The notes under the pieces are model-generated. The model saw nothing but the letters and a program-made list of their open reading frames with translations. It did no database searches and was not told the origin of the DNA. A DNA stretch of 10,836 nt from Brevundimonas sp. UBA4609. Lineage in GTDB: Bacteria > Pseudomonadota > Alphaproteobacteria > Caulobacterales > Caulobacteraceae. Below, in pieces: positions 1-7,154 of the stretch; the first letter of the stretch is position 1, and each line of letters starts with the position of its first letter. A program made the position numbers and the translations under genes. The DNA lies in NCBI GenBank assembly GCA_002386585.1, contig DGIZ01000111.1, forward strand, positions 1 to 10,836, read 5' to 3'.

Positions 1-1171
1 CGAGGCGCTTCACCGGCTCGCCGAAGCCTTGCGCGCGGCCGAGACCGACATCCTATCCGCCAACGCCCGCGACGTAAGCCGCGCCCGCGACGGCGGCCTG
101 TCCGAGGCCCTGGTCGACCGCCTGGCCCTGCCCCCCGCCCGCGTCGAGGGCATGGCCGTCGCGGTCGAAACCATCGCCGCCCAGCCCGACCCGGTAGGCG
201 GTGAAATGGCCCGCTGGACCCCGGTCAACGGCCTGGACATCGCCCGCGTCCGCACCCCCATCGGCGTTCTGGCCGTCATCTATGAGAGCCGCCCGAACGT
301 CACCGCCGACGCCGCCGCCCTGTGCATCCGGTCCGGCAATGCGGCGATCCTGCGCTGCGGCTCGGACTGTCTGGATTCCTCGCGCGCCATCGCCGCTGTC
401 GTCACGAGCGTCCTGGCCGAAGCGGGCCTGCCCGCCGACGCCGTCCAACTGGTCCCCGTGCCGGATCGCGAGGCCGTCGGCGCCATCCTGTCGGGCCTCG
501 ACGGCGCCGTCGACCTGATCATCCCGCGCGGCGGCAAGAGTCTGGTCGCGCGGGTTCAGGCCGAGGCGAAGGCGCCGGTGCTGGGCCACCTCGAGGGCCT
601 GTGCCACACCTATCTGGACGGCGCCGCCGACCTGGACGTCGCCCGCCGCGTGGTCCTGAACGCCAAGATGCGCCGCGTTTCCGTCTGCGGCGCGACCGAG
701 ACTCTGCTGGTGGACCGCGCGGCTGCGGATTACCTTCTGCCCGCCGTCGCCGCCGACCTGATCACCGCCGGATGCGAACTACGCGGAGATGCCGAGGCCC
801 GCGCCCTGGTCCCGAACATGAGCGAGGCGACCGAGGTCGACTGGACCACCGAATACCTGGCCCCCATCCTGTCAGTGCGCGTGGTGGACGGCGTAGACGG
901 CGCGGTCGACCACATCCGCCGCTACGGCTCGGGCCACACCGAGGCCATCGTCACCACCGACGAGAAGGCTGCCGAACGCTTCGCCAACGGCGTCGACAGC
1001 GCCATCGTCCTGATCAACGCCTCGACCCAGTTCGCCGACGGCGGCGAATTCGGCTTCGGCGGCGAGATCGGCATCTCGACCTCAAAGCTGCATGCGCGCG
1101 GGCCAGTCGGGGCGGAGCAGTTGACCACCTACAAATATGTGGTGCGCGGCCAGGGCCAGACGCGGCCCTGA
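1..1171 (+). CDS. proA: Glutamate-5-semialdehyde dehydrogenase (gamma-glutamyl phosphate reductase), 5' truncated by window edge
   Basis: This enzyme makes glutamate-5-semialdehyde from gamma-glutamyl phosphate with NADPH, the second step of cytosolic proline synthesis after ProB. The reading frame is open from base 2 and gives 389 visible residues; family members are about 415-420 long, so roughly 30 N-terminal residues lie outside. An in-frame TTG at 29 is not the start, because the residues before it already fit the family ([14 protein letters not shown]). Family blocks in order are [17 protein letters not shown], the IIPRGGKSL loop, [12 protein letters not shown], the catalytic-cysteine motif VCGATETLL (Cys codon 686-688, visible residue 229), [10 protein letters not shown] and the C-terminal [12 protein letters not shown]. 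An oddity is [11 protein letters not shown] at 350-379, where most ProA proteins read close to LRGGSE. proB is probably upstream but is not visible. The gene stands convergent to the PQQ dehydrogenase. Confidence 0.97.
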   Translation, partial: EALHRLAEALRAAETDILSANARDVSRARDGGLSEALVDRLALPPARVEGMAVAVETIAAQPDPVGGEMARWTPVNGLDIARVRTPIGVLAVIYESRPNVTADAAALCIRSGNAAILRCGSDCLDSSRAIAAVVTSVLAEAGLPADAVQLVPVPDREAVGAILSGLDGAVDLIIPRGGKSLVARVQAEAKAPVLGHLEGLCHTYLDGAADLDVARRVVLNAKMRRVSVCGATETLLVDRAAADYLLPAVAADLITAGCELRGDAEARALVPNMSEATEVDWTTEYLAPILSVRVVDGVDGAVDHIRRYGSGHTEAIVTTDEKAAERFANGVDSAIVLINASTQFADGGEFGFGGEIGISTSKLHARGPVGAEQLTTYKYVVRGQGQTRP

Positions 1172-1188
1172 TCCATCCCCGACGCAGA

Positions 1189-1224
1189 GAAGGCCAGAGC
1201 CCGCGAACTCCGGCCTTCCTTATC
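1189..1224 (+). terminator. Probable terminator of proA
   Basis: A 7-bp perfect stem, gaaggcc (1189-1195) with ggccttc (1212-1218), is extended by GAG:CTC past one mismatch around an 8-base loop. It begins 17 bases after the proA stop. The tail cttatct is only moderately T-rich, so termination strength is uncertain. Confidence 0.6.
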
Positions 1225-1230
1225 TCGAGC

Positions 1231-1262
1231 GGGCCTCAAGCAGCCCGAAGGGCGATAGGCCC
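1231..1262. other. Nested stem-loop between convergent genes
   Basis: The outer arms gggcct (1231-1236) and aggccc (1257-1262) are perfectly complementary. They enclose an inner hairpin gccc-gaa-gggc (1243-1253). It sits between the proA and gcd terminators and has no T-run, so it may be a backup termination or mRNA 3'-end structure. Function is not known. Confidence 0.4.
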
Positions 1263-1263
1263 C

Positions 1264-1306
1264 AGAGAAAGAATGCTTATGCGTCCCTTTCAGGGAGCGC
1301 ATAAGC
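1264..1306 (-). terminator. Terminator of the PQQ dehydrogenase gene, overlapping its 3' coding end
   Basis: The arms gcttatgcgtccct (1275-1288) and agggagcgcataagc (1292-1306) pair over 14 bases with one bulged G and a 3-base loop. On the minus strand the stem is followed by the T-rich run attctttctct. The TAA stop codon (1277-1279) and the last nine sense codons lie within the hairpin, so coding sequence and terminator are superimposed. Confidence 0.75.
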
Positions 1307-3721
1307 GATCACATAGTCCCCGCGCGGCGTTTCCATGAAGTGATGCCCGCCGGCCATGATGACCAGATACTGGCGGCCGTTCTGCTCATAGATCATCGGA
1401 TTGGCCTGACCGCCCGCCGGAAGCACGTCCGACCACACCGTCTTGCCGGTCTCGATGTCGATGGCGCGGATCAGGTCGTCCGTCGCGGCGGCGATGAAGA
1501 TCAGTCCGCCCGCCGTCACCGCCGAGCCGCCGTTGTTCGGCGTGCCGATCTCCAGCGGCAGCATGGAGGGGATGCCGAACGGTCCGTTCTTCCTCGCCGT
1601 GCCGAAGGGACGGTCCCACAGGGTGCGGCCGCTCTTCAGATCGATGGCGCGCATCCCGCCATAGGGCGGCTGTTTGCACAGCAGGCCGGTGAACTTGACC
1701 CGCCAGCCCGCATTGACGTCGATGGCGTAGGGCACGCCCATCTGCGGGTCGCCCGCGCCCTCGGCCTTGGACTTCGACAGGTTGCCGCCGCGGTTGGCCG
1801 CCTCCTTCTCACGCTCGATGTAGCGAGGGTCGTCGCGCGGGAACCAGCCCAGGCGGTCCGCTTCCGCGCGGGGCACCAGGCGGTTGTGGTTGGGCATGTC
1901 GTTGTAGTTGGCGACGATCACGCCGCGCGCCGGGTCGACCGCAACCCCACCCCAGTCCGAGCCGCCGTTGTAGCCCGGATACTGGATCCAGTAGCGGTCC
2001 GCCGTCGGCGGGGTGAAGTAGCCGTCATAGGCCGCCTGATGGAACTGGATGCGGCAGACCATCTGGTCGATCGGCGACATGCCCCACATGTCCCGTTCGG
2101 TCAGGTCGGCCTTTCTCAGCGTGTGGAACAGGGAGAAGGGCTGGGTCGGGCTGCGCTGCGAGGGCTCGACGCCCCCCTGGGGCACGCGGCGCTCCTCGAC
2201 CTTGTGCAGAGGCTGGCCGGTGCGGCGATCCAGGATATAGAGGTCGCCCTGCTTGGACGGCAGGATCACCGCCGGAACCAGCGTCCCGTTGATCGGCATA
2301 TCGACCAGGGTCGCCTGCGAGCCCAGGTCATAGTCCCAGACGTCCTTCCTCACCGTCTGGAAATGCCAGCGCGGCTTGCCCGTGGTCACGTCCAGCGCGA
2401 CCAGGGAGGTTGCGTATTCATTCTCGGCCGGGCGACGCAGGCCGGAATAATAGTCGGCCGAGGAATTGCCCATCGGCAGGAAGACCAGGCCCAGCGCCTC
2501 ATCCGCCGTGGCCGTGGTCCACATGTTCGGCGTGCCCGGCGTATAGGTCTCGCCCTCGGGCGGCAGGGTCGTGATGTCCGGACGCATCATGTCCCAGGCG
2601 AAGCGCAGCTCGCCCGTCACCGCGTCGAAGCCCTGGATCACGCCCGAGGCGTTCCACCGCTTCTGGCCGTCCAGAACCTGATGGCCCGTGACCACCACCC
2701 CGCGCACGATGACCGGCGCCGAGGTGATCGACACCATGCCGGGATAGGGGTCGCCCATCCCATGCTTGATGCTGACTTCACCATTCGCGCCGAACCCGGC
2801 GCAGGGCGCCCCCGTGCGGGCGTCCACGGCCACCAGCCGCCCGTCCAGCGTGCCCTCGATGATGCGCGTGGCGCAGGGCTGAGCCGCATCAACGTTGGGG
2901 ACGGCGTAGTAGGTCACGCCCCGGCAGGCGGCGGTATAGGGGATCTGATCGTCGGCGACCTTGGGATCATAGGTCCACTTCTCCTTGCCCGTGGCCGCAT
3001 CGACCGCGAACAGACGATTGCGGGCCGAGCACAGGTAGAGGGTGTCGCCGACCTTGAGCGGGGTCGTCTCGGCGCCCCAGCGCTCATCCGGCAGATCGCC
3101 GGTGCGGAAGGTCCAGGCGCGCTGCAGCCCCTTCACATTGTCCTTGTTGATCTGGCTCAGCGGGGAATAGCGCTGGGCGCTGTCAGAGCCGCCCCAGGCG
3201 GGCCAGTCGGCGCCGACCTTCAGCACCGCCGGGTCGCCCACGCCGCCGTTTCCGGCGGACGGAACCGGGCTCATCACCCTGGCCTTGTTGGCCTGGGCCA
3301 CGACCACGCCGGAAACGAGGCAGAAGACGGCGATCGCCGCGAGCCCGCCCCAGACCAGCTTGCCTCCGCCCCCGTCGCGCTTCAGCGCCGGCAAGCTGAG
3401 GACCACGGCGATCAGCAGCACCAGCGGCGCCACCACGCGCGGGACCAGGGCCCAGCCGTTCAGTCCGACCTCCCACAGAGCCCAGACGACGGTGCCGATG
3501 AAGATGGCGATATAGAGCCAGGCGCCCAACGGCCTCAGCAGGGCCAGAAGCCCCCCGGACACGATCATCAACAGGCCGACGATCAGATAATAGGCGGAGC
3601 CGCCCAGCATGATCAGCTGGCCCCCGCCTATGGTCAGCGTCAGCCCGATCAGGGCGATGACGATCCCCAGAAGCCTGACAAGGACGCTGCCGAATCCACG
3701 TCCGCGCTCAATGGACGACAT
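1277..3721 (-). CDS. gcd: Membrane-bound PQQ-dependent dehydrogenase, glucose/quinate/shikimate family
   Basis: This is a quinoprotein that oxidises a sugar or cyclic polyol/acid in the periplasm and passes electrons to ubiquinone. It has 814 residues; E. coli Gcd has 796. The N-terminus carries five membrane segments (about residues 12-32, 36-61, 66-83, 92-110 and 122-142). A beta-propeller PQQ domain begins near DWPAWGGSDSAQRYSPL. D465 (in WDYDLGSQ) and K490 (in LPSKQGDLYILDRR) align with the E. coli active-site Asp466 and Lys493, and the C-terminal LPAGGQANPMIYE and GDYVIAYALP blocks also match. The ATG at 3721 has a strong GGGAGGG ribosome site. The C-terminal block GTARKNGPFGIPSMLP and the insert near residues 600-640 recall quinate/shikimate-type members more than E. 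coli Gcd, so the substrate is unresolved and the symbol is provisional. No PQQ synthesis genes are in the window. Confidence 0.93.
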   Translation of the reverse strand: MSSIERGRGFGSVLVRLLGIVIALIGLTLTIGGGQLIMLGGSAYYLIVGLLMIVSGGLLALLRPLGAWLYIAIFIGTVVWALWEVGLNGWALVPRVVAPLVLLIAVVLSLPALKRDGGGGKLVWGGLAAIAVFCLVSGVVVAQANKARVMSPVPSAGNGGVGDPAVLKVGADWPAWGGSDSAQRYSPLSQINKDNVKGLQRAWTFRTGDLPDERWGAETTPLKVGDTLYLCSARNRLFAVDAATGKEKWTYDPKVADDQIPYTAACRGVTYYAVPNVDAAQPCATRIIEGTLDGRLVAVDARTGAPCAGFGANGEVSIKHGMGDPYPGMVSITSAPVIVRGVVVTGHQVLDGQKRWNASGVIQGFDAVTGELRFAWDMMRPDITTLPPEGETYTPGTPNMWTTATADEALGLVFLPMGNSSADYYSGLRRPAENEYATSLVALDVTTGKPRWHFQTVRKDVWDYDLGSQATLVDMPINGTLVPAVILPSKQGDLYILDRRTGQPLHKVEERRVPQGGVEPSQRSPTQPFSLFHTLRKADLTERDMWGMSPIDQMVCRIQFHQAAYDGYFTPPTADRYWIQYPGYNGGSDWGGVAVDPARGVIVANYNDMPNHNRLVPRAEADRLGWFPRDDPRYIEREKEAANRGGNLSKSKAEGAGDPQMGVPYAIDVNAGWRVKFTGLLCKQPPYGGMRAIDLKSGRTLWDRPFGTARKNGPFGIPSMLPLEIGTPNNGGSAVTAGGLIFIAAATDDLIRAIDIETGKTVWSDVLPAGGQANPMIYEQNGRQYLVIMAGGHHFMETPRGDYVIAYALPERDA

Positions 3722-3725
3722 GGCG

Positions 3726-3732
3726 CCCTCCC
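3726..3732 (-). promoter_or_regulatory. Strong ribosome binding site of the PQQ dehydrogenase
   Basis: The minus strand reads GGGAGGG followed by four bases and then ATG. This fixes the start at 3721. The remaining 70 or so bases up to the regulator's terminator (3733-3804) must hold the promoter, but I see no convincing -35/-10 pair there. Confidence 0.75.
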
Positions 3733-3804
3733 ATCTTCAGCTTGGCCTTGGACTGCAACACCCGAAGAAGAGTGGCGTTCCATCGGCTTCTGAGAATGGG
3801 CGAG

Positions 3805-3838
3805 AAAAAGGGCCGCGCGCCTGTTCGACGTGCGGCCC
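3805..3838 (-). terminator. Rho-independent terminator of the TetR-family gene
   Basis: The arms gggccgcgcg (3810-3819) and cgtgcggccc (3829-3838) form a 10-bp stem with one G-T pair and a 9-base loop. On the minus strand TTTTT (3809-3805) follows directly. It lies 22 bases past the regulator's stop, so transcription of the regulator should end before the downstream dehydrogenase gene. Confidence 0.88.
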
Positions 3839-3860
3839 CAGATCGATCCCGACTGAAGTC

Positions 3861-4541
3861 TTACTGACGCGCCAGCTGGCTGGACAGGATCAGCTCGAGC
3901 TGTTTGCGGATATGCGGCGTCAGCTCTTCGATGCCCCAGTTGTCATAGGCGGCGAAGCGGAAGTTGGAGATGAAGACGTCCCAGATCAGACGCGCCAGAA
4001 GCGGCAGGTCCACGTCCTGGCGCAGTTCGCCCTCGCGCACGCCAGCCTGCAGCAATTCAGCCACGGCCTCGACCAGCGGACGGACGAAGGCGCGCGAGCG
4101 CAGATCGGCGTCTTCCGGCTGGAACCAGGAGCGGGCGACCATGGCCTGCATCAGCGGCAGGTGGTCCAGCGAGCGGTGATAGCCGGCGGTCAATCCGTTC
4201 GACAGGCGATCCAGGACGCGGCCTTCGGCGGCCGCAGCGGTGCGGATGTCGGCCAGCAGGCCTTCCATCTCCTCGGAGAAGACGGCTTCGAACAACTCGG
4301 CCTTGTCCTGGAAGTTGGCGAAGACGGCGCCGGTCGACATGCCCGCCCCCTTGGCGATATCGCGGATGGTGGCGGCGTCATAGCCGCGCTCAGCGAAGAG
4401 GGTGCGGGCGGCGTCCAGCACCTTCTGACGCGTGCGCACCTTGGCGGCCTGGCGGCGGTTCAGTCGAGGCTGGGCTTCGGCTTCGGCGACTGCAGGGGCG
4501 GACTGGGAAGACTCACGCATCGGCGACGGCTCTAAACTCAT
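3861..4541 (-). CDS. TetR/AcrR-family transcriptional regulator
   Basis: This is a 226-residue cytosolic DNA-binding repressor-type protein. Residues about 36-82 form the TetR N-terminal domain, with the helix-turn-helix at TIRDIAKGAGMSTGAVFANF (58-77). The C-terminal ligand and dimer domain (about 95-220) is helical and not recognisable as a specific subfamily. A polar, Ala/Glu-rich tail of about 28 residues precedes the domain. The start is uncertain: the ATG at 4541 and an in-frame ATG at 4520 (residue 8) both lack a clear ribosome site, and leaderless translation is possible. It is divergent from the M13 peptidase gene across 407 bases containing several dyads, and it is insulated by its own terminator from the same-strand dehydrogenase gene. 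Its ligand and targets cannot be told from sequence. Confidence 0.92.
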   Translation of the reverse strand: MSLEPSPMRESSQSAPAVAEAEAQPRLNRRQAAKVRTRQKVLDAARTLFAERGYDAATIRDIAKGAGMSTGAVFANFQDKAELFEAVFSEEMEGLLADIRTAAAAEGRVLDRLSNGLTAGYHRSLDHLPLMQAMVARSWFQPEDADLRSRAFVRPLVEAVAELLQAGVREGELRQDVDLPLLARLIWDVFISNFRFAAYDNWGIEELTPHIRKQLELILSSQLARQ

Positions 4542-4625
4542 CTATAGGCGGCGTTCGCCTCATCGCGGCTCGCTGTCGTCCGACGCGAACCTGGAACGAG
4601 ACTGACGACGCTCCTGGGAGGAAGT

Positions 4626-4642
4626 GGTGAACTTTCATCACC
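4626..4642. promoter_or_regulatory. Candidate operator dyad ggtga-N7-tcacc
   Basis: Five-base perfect inverted arms lie 85 bases upstream of the regulator's ATG. Size and position fit a TetR-family operator, but short dyads arise by chance. No binding consensus is known for this protein. Confidence 0.3.
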
Positions 4643-4648
4643 GAACAA

Positions 4649-4664
4649 TGACCAAAATGGGTCA
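4649..4664. promoter_or_regulatory. Candidate operator dyad tgacc-N6-ggtca
   Basis: Five-base perfect inverted arms with an AT-rich centre, about 22 bases centre to centre from the preceding dyad, which is close to two helical turns. The pair could be two operator sites on one DNA face. This is inference from spacing only. Confidence 0.3.
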
Positions 4665-4733
4665 CAAGCGGCATAAAACTTTGCCGCAGGCCGGTTGTGA
4701 GTTCAACAGGACTACGCAGTTCTACGGATAGGG

Positions 4734-4772
4734 GCCGTTGAACGGCATACGGGAAATCAAAGCTTTGCCGTT
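4734..4772. promoter_or_regulatory. Cluster of three GCCGTT half-sites, including a perfect 13-base palindrome
   Basis: GCCGTT-g-AACGGC (4734-4746) is a perfect palindrome around a single central base. A third half-site, GCCGTT, lies at 4767-4772 and makes a second inverted pair with 4741-4746 (7 bp when extended to aacggca/tgccgtt). It lies about midway between the divergent genes. This is the best operator candidate in the region on symmetry alone. Confidence 0.35.
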
Positions 4773-4865
4773 AGTCCTGCTTTATTGCACGCCTCATGTA
4801 TGGCGAAGACATCGGGAGCCGGCGCCGAACCCCGCAGATGCGAATCCCGCCCTCGCCCTTCCCGG

Positions 4866-4880
4866 TAAAATTTTTTAAGA
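4866..4880 (+). promoter_or_regulatory. AT-rich run, possible -10 region for the M13 peptidase gene
   Basis: Thirteen consecutive A/T bases (taaaattttttaa) stand out in GC-rich surroundings, about 70-83 bases upstream of the peptidase ATG. The run includes TAAAAT, close to a -10 hexamer. No good -35 is visible at 16-18 bases upstream, so this is only a candidate. Confidence 0.25.
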
Positions 4881-4890
4881 CTGCCGGATC

Positions 4891-4914
4891 GCCCGAAGCT
4901 TCTACGCTTCGGGC
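4891..4914 (+). other. 9-bp perfect hairpin in the probable 5' leader of the M13 peptidase
   Basis: gcccgaagc (4891-4899) pairs perfectly with gcttcgggc (4906-4914) around the loop ttctac. The end of the right arm (gggc, 4911-4914) could also pair with gccc at 4921-4924, while gccc there could pair with gggc at 4927-4930 next to the ribosome site. No T-run follows, so it is not an intrinsic terminator. Confidence 0.5.
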
Positions 4915-4936
4915 CGCCCTGCCCTTGGGCCGAGAT

Positions 4937-4941
4937 GAGGA
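4937..4941 (+). promoter_or_regulatory. Ribosome binding site that sets the M13 peptidase start
   Basis: GAGGA lies 7 bases before the ATG at 4949, whose first residues form a clean signal peptide. The frame is open 51 codons further upstream, but that extension has no signal-peptide character and includes the leader hairpin, so 4949 is chosen. Confidence 0.75.
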
Positions 4942-4948
4942 AACGACA

Positions 4949-7075
4949 ATGAAGAAACTGTTCGCTGGGGTCGCCGCCGCGGCCCTTCTGGCGCCCGCCG
5001 CCGCCCTGGCCCATGACGGCCACGACCATGCCTGCATCGACGACGCCTGCACCGTCTTCGAACTGTTCCAGACACCGGCCGCCGAGGGCGGCGCTTCGGG
5101 CTGGCAGGGCACGGACGCGCCCAAATACGGAACCTGGGGCTTTGACCTGGCGGGCCGGGACACCTCGGTCGATCCGGGCGACAGCTTCTTTCGCTACGCC
5201 AACGGCGCGGCCATCGACCAACTGACCATCCCGTCTGACCGCACCTCCTACGGCTCCTTCGCCCTGCTGCGCGAACTGTCCGACAACCGCATGAAGAAGC
5301 TGGTGACGGATCTGGCCGCGCGCACCGACCTGGCCGCCGGTTCGGACGAGCAGAAGATCGCCGACGCCTATCGCGCCTACATGGACCAGGCCCGCGTCGA
5401 CCAGTTGGACGCCCAGCCGCTGGCGCCCTATCTGGCCGCCATCCGCGCCGCCGACACCCATGAGAAGATCGCCGCCTACATGGGCCAGACCCAGGGACGC
5501 GCGGGCGGCTCCTTCTTCGGCACCGGCGTCACCATCGACCAGAAGAACCCGACCCGCTACGCCGTCTCGACCGGTCAGTCGGGCCTGGGGATGCCCAACC
5601 GCGACTACTATCTGGACGCCCGCTTCGCCGACAAGAAAGAGAAGTATCAGGCCTATATCGAGCGGATGCTGACCAACATCGGCTGGGCCGACCCGGCCGG
5701 TTCGGCGGCCGCCATCGTCGCCCTGGAAGATCGGATCGCCGAGGCCCACTGGACCCCGATCGAGAACCGCAACCGCGACAAGACCTACAACCCCTATTCG
5801 ATCCAGACCCTGGCCGCCGAAGCGCCCGGTTTCGACTGGGCCGGCTATTTCAACGCCGCGGGCCTGGGCGCGGTCGACCGTGTGATCGTGCGTCAGAACA
5901 CGGCCATGCCGAAGATGGCCGCCATCTTCGGTGAGACGCCGGTGGCGACCCTGCAGGCCTGGCAGGCCTTCCACACCACGGACGACGCCGCCCCCATGCT
6001 GTCGCAGCGCTTCTCGGACGCCCAATGGGAGTTCCATTCGCGCGATCTGGCCGGCCAGCCCGAGCAGCGCAGCCGCGAGAAGCGCGCCATCAGCTTCGCC
6101 GAGGGCGCCCTGGGCGAGGCCGCGGGCCGTCTGTATGTCGCCGAATACTTCCCGGCCGAATCCAAGGCCAAGATGGAAGAACTGGTCGCCAACCTGCGCA
6201 CCGCCCTGTCGCACCGCATCGACAACCTGACCTGGATGGGCACGGAAACGAAGGCGGCCGCCCAGGAGAAGCTGCGCAAGTTCACGGTCAAGATCGGCTA
6301 TCCGAACAAGTGGCGCGACTATTCGGCCCTGGAGATCCGCGCCGACGACGCCTTCGGCAACAGCCAGCGCATGGGCCAGTTCCAGTGGAACTACCGCCTG
6401 TCGCGCCTGGACCAGCCGGTCGACAAGGACGAGTGGGGCATGACGCCTCAGACGGTGAACGCCTATTACAACTCGGCCAATAACGAGATCGTCTTCCCGG
6501 CCGCCATCCTGCAGCCGCCCTTCTTCGACCCGGACGCGGACCCGGCCGTCAACTATGGCGGCATCGGCGGCGTGATCGGCCACGAAATCGGCCACGGCTT
6601 CGACGACCAGGGCTCCAAGTCCGACGGCGACGGCGTGCTGCGCAACTGGTGGACCGATCAGGACAAGGCCAATTTTGAGGGCCTGACCAAGCGCCTGGGC
6701 GCCCAGTACGACGCCTTCGAGCCCCTGCCCGGCTTCCACGTCCAGGGCGGCCTGACCATGGGCGAGAACATCGGCGACGCGGCCGGCACGGCGGTCGGTC
6801 TTGAGGCCTATCACCTGTCGCTGAAGGGCCAGCCGGCCCCGGTGATCGACGGCACCACCGGCGACCAGCGCTTCTTCTACGGCTGGGCCCAGGTGTGGCA
6901 GTCCAAATACCGCGAGGACGCGCTGAAGAACCAGATCGCCGCCGATCCGCACAGCCCGGCCGAGTTCCGGGTCATCGGCCCGGTGCGCAACATCGACGCC
7001 TGGTACGAGGCCTTCGGCATCAAGCCGGGGACCAAATACTACCTGGCGCCGGACGAGCGTGTCCGCCTCTGGTAG
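4949..7075 (+). CDS. Secreted M13-family (neprilysin/PepO-like) zinc metallopeptidase
   Basis: This is a zinc endopeptidase of 708 residues, expected to act on peptides in the periplasm or outside the cell. A Sec signal peptide spans residues 1-21 with an ALA cleavage site before HDGHDH. The M13 N-terminal domain covers about 60-440 and the catalytic domain about 490-708. The zinc motif HEIGH gives ligands H545 and H549 with catalytic E546. The second motif GENIGD gives ligand E606 and D610, a spacing like neprilysin. The NAYYN substrate motif precedes it and the protein ends in Trp as the family does. The mature N-terminus is a His/Asp stretch followed by C29 and C34, the only two cysteines in the protein. 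The gene is monocistronic, with its own ribosome site and terminator, divergent from a TetR regulator. The substrate cannot be inferred. Confidence 0.96.
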   Translation: MKKLFAGVAAAALLAPAAALAHDGHDHACIDDACTVFELFQTPAAEGGASGWQGTDAPKYGTWGFDLAGRDTSVDPGDSFFRYANGAAIDQLTIPSDRTSYGSFALLRELSDNRMKKLVTDLAARTDLAAGSDEQKIADAYRAYMDQARVDQLDAQPLAPYLAAIRAADTHEKIAAYMGQTQGRAGGSFFGTGVTIDQKNPTRYAVSTGQSGLGMPNRDYYLDARFADKKEKYQAYIERMLTNIGWADPAGSAAAIVALEDRIAEAHWTPIENRNRDKTYNPYSIQTLAAEAPGFDWAGYFNAAGLGAVDRVIVRQNTAMPKMAAIFGETPVATLQAWQAFHTTDDAAPMLSQRFSDAQWEFHSRDLAGQPEQRSREKRAISFAEGALGEAAGRLYVAEYFPAESKAKMEELVANLRTALSHRIDNLTWMGTETKAAAQEKLRKFTVKIGYPNKWRDYSALEIRADDAFGNSQRMGQFQWNYRLSRLDQPVDKDEWGMTPQTVNAYYNSANNEIVFPAAILQPPFFDPDADPAVNYGGIGGVIGHEIGHGFDDQGSKSDGDGVLRNWWTDQDKANFEGLTKRLGAQYDAFEPLPGFHVQGGLTMGENIGDAAGTAVGLEAYHLSLKGQPAPVIDGTTGDQRFFYGWAQVWQSKYREDALKNQIAADPHSPAEFRVIGPVRNIDAWYEAFGIKPGTKYYLAPDERVRLW

Positions 7076-7099
7076 GGCGCGACGCCTGCTGAATGAAGA

Positions 7100-7130
7100 G
7101 GGCCGGAGCGTCGCCGCTCCGGCCCTTTTT
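7100..7130 (+). terminator. Rho-independent terminator of the M13 peptidase gene
   Basis: A perfect 11-bp GC-rich stem, gggccggagcg (7100-7110) with cgctccggccc (7115-7125), has a tcgc loop and is followed directly by TTTTT (7126-7130). It starts 24 bases after the stop codon. Confidence 0.96.
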
Positions 7131-7154
7131 CGTGGCCGCATGCCTCCTGACACG

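Larger units (their letters stand above)
4542..4948. other. Divergent intergenic region between the TetR-family gene and the M13 peptidase gene
   Basis: This 407-base stretch has no supportable gene. It is less GC-rich than the flanking genes, mainly in 4626-4800. It contains several short dyads (listed separately), a small palindrome aggcg-gcgtt-cgcct at 4546-4560 just upstream of the regulator's start, a direct repeat ctttgccg (4679-4686 and 4763-4770), an AT run at 4866-4878 and a 9-bp hairpin just before the peptidase ribosome site. Confidence 0.7.

Noticed and set aside
1340..3793. Very long open frame antisense to the PQQ dehydrogenase
   Set aside because: Its product is rich in Arg, His, Gly and Gln with no domains. 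GC-rich genes with G/C third positions create such antisense frames, and the minus-strand protein matches a known family end to end.
4796..4948. N-terminal extension of the M13 peptidase frame by 51 codons
   Set aside because: The extension is basic and not signal-like, contains the leader hairpin and has no ribosome site. The ATG at 4949 has GAGGA at proper spacing and a clean Sec signal peptide.
4757..7153. Long open frame antisense to the M13 peptidase
   Set aside because: It is again a low-complexity Gly/Val/Arg shadow of a clearly identified gene.
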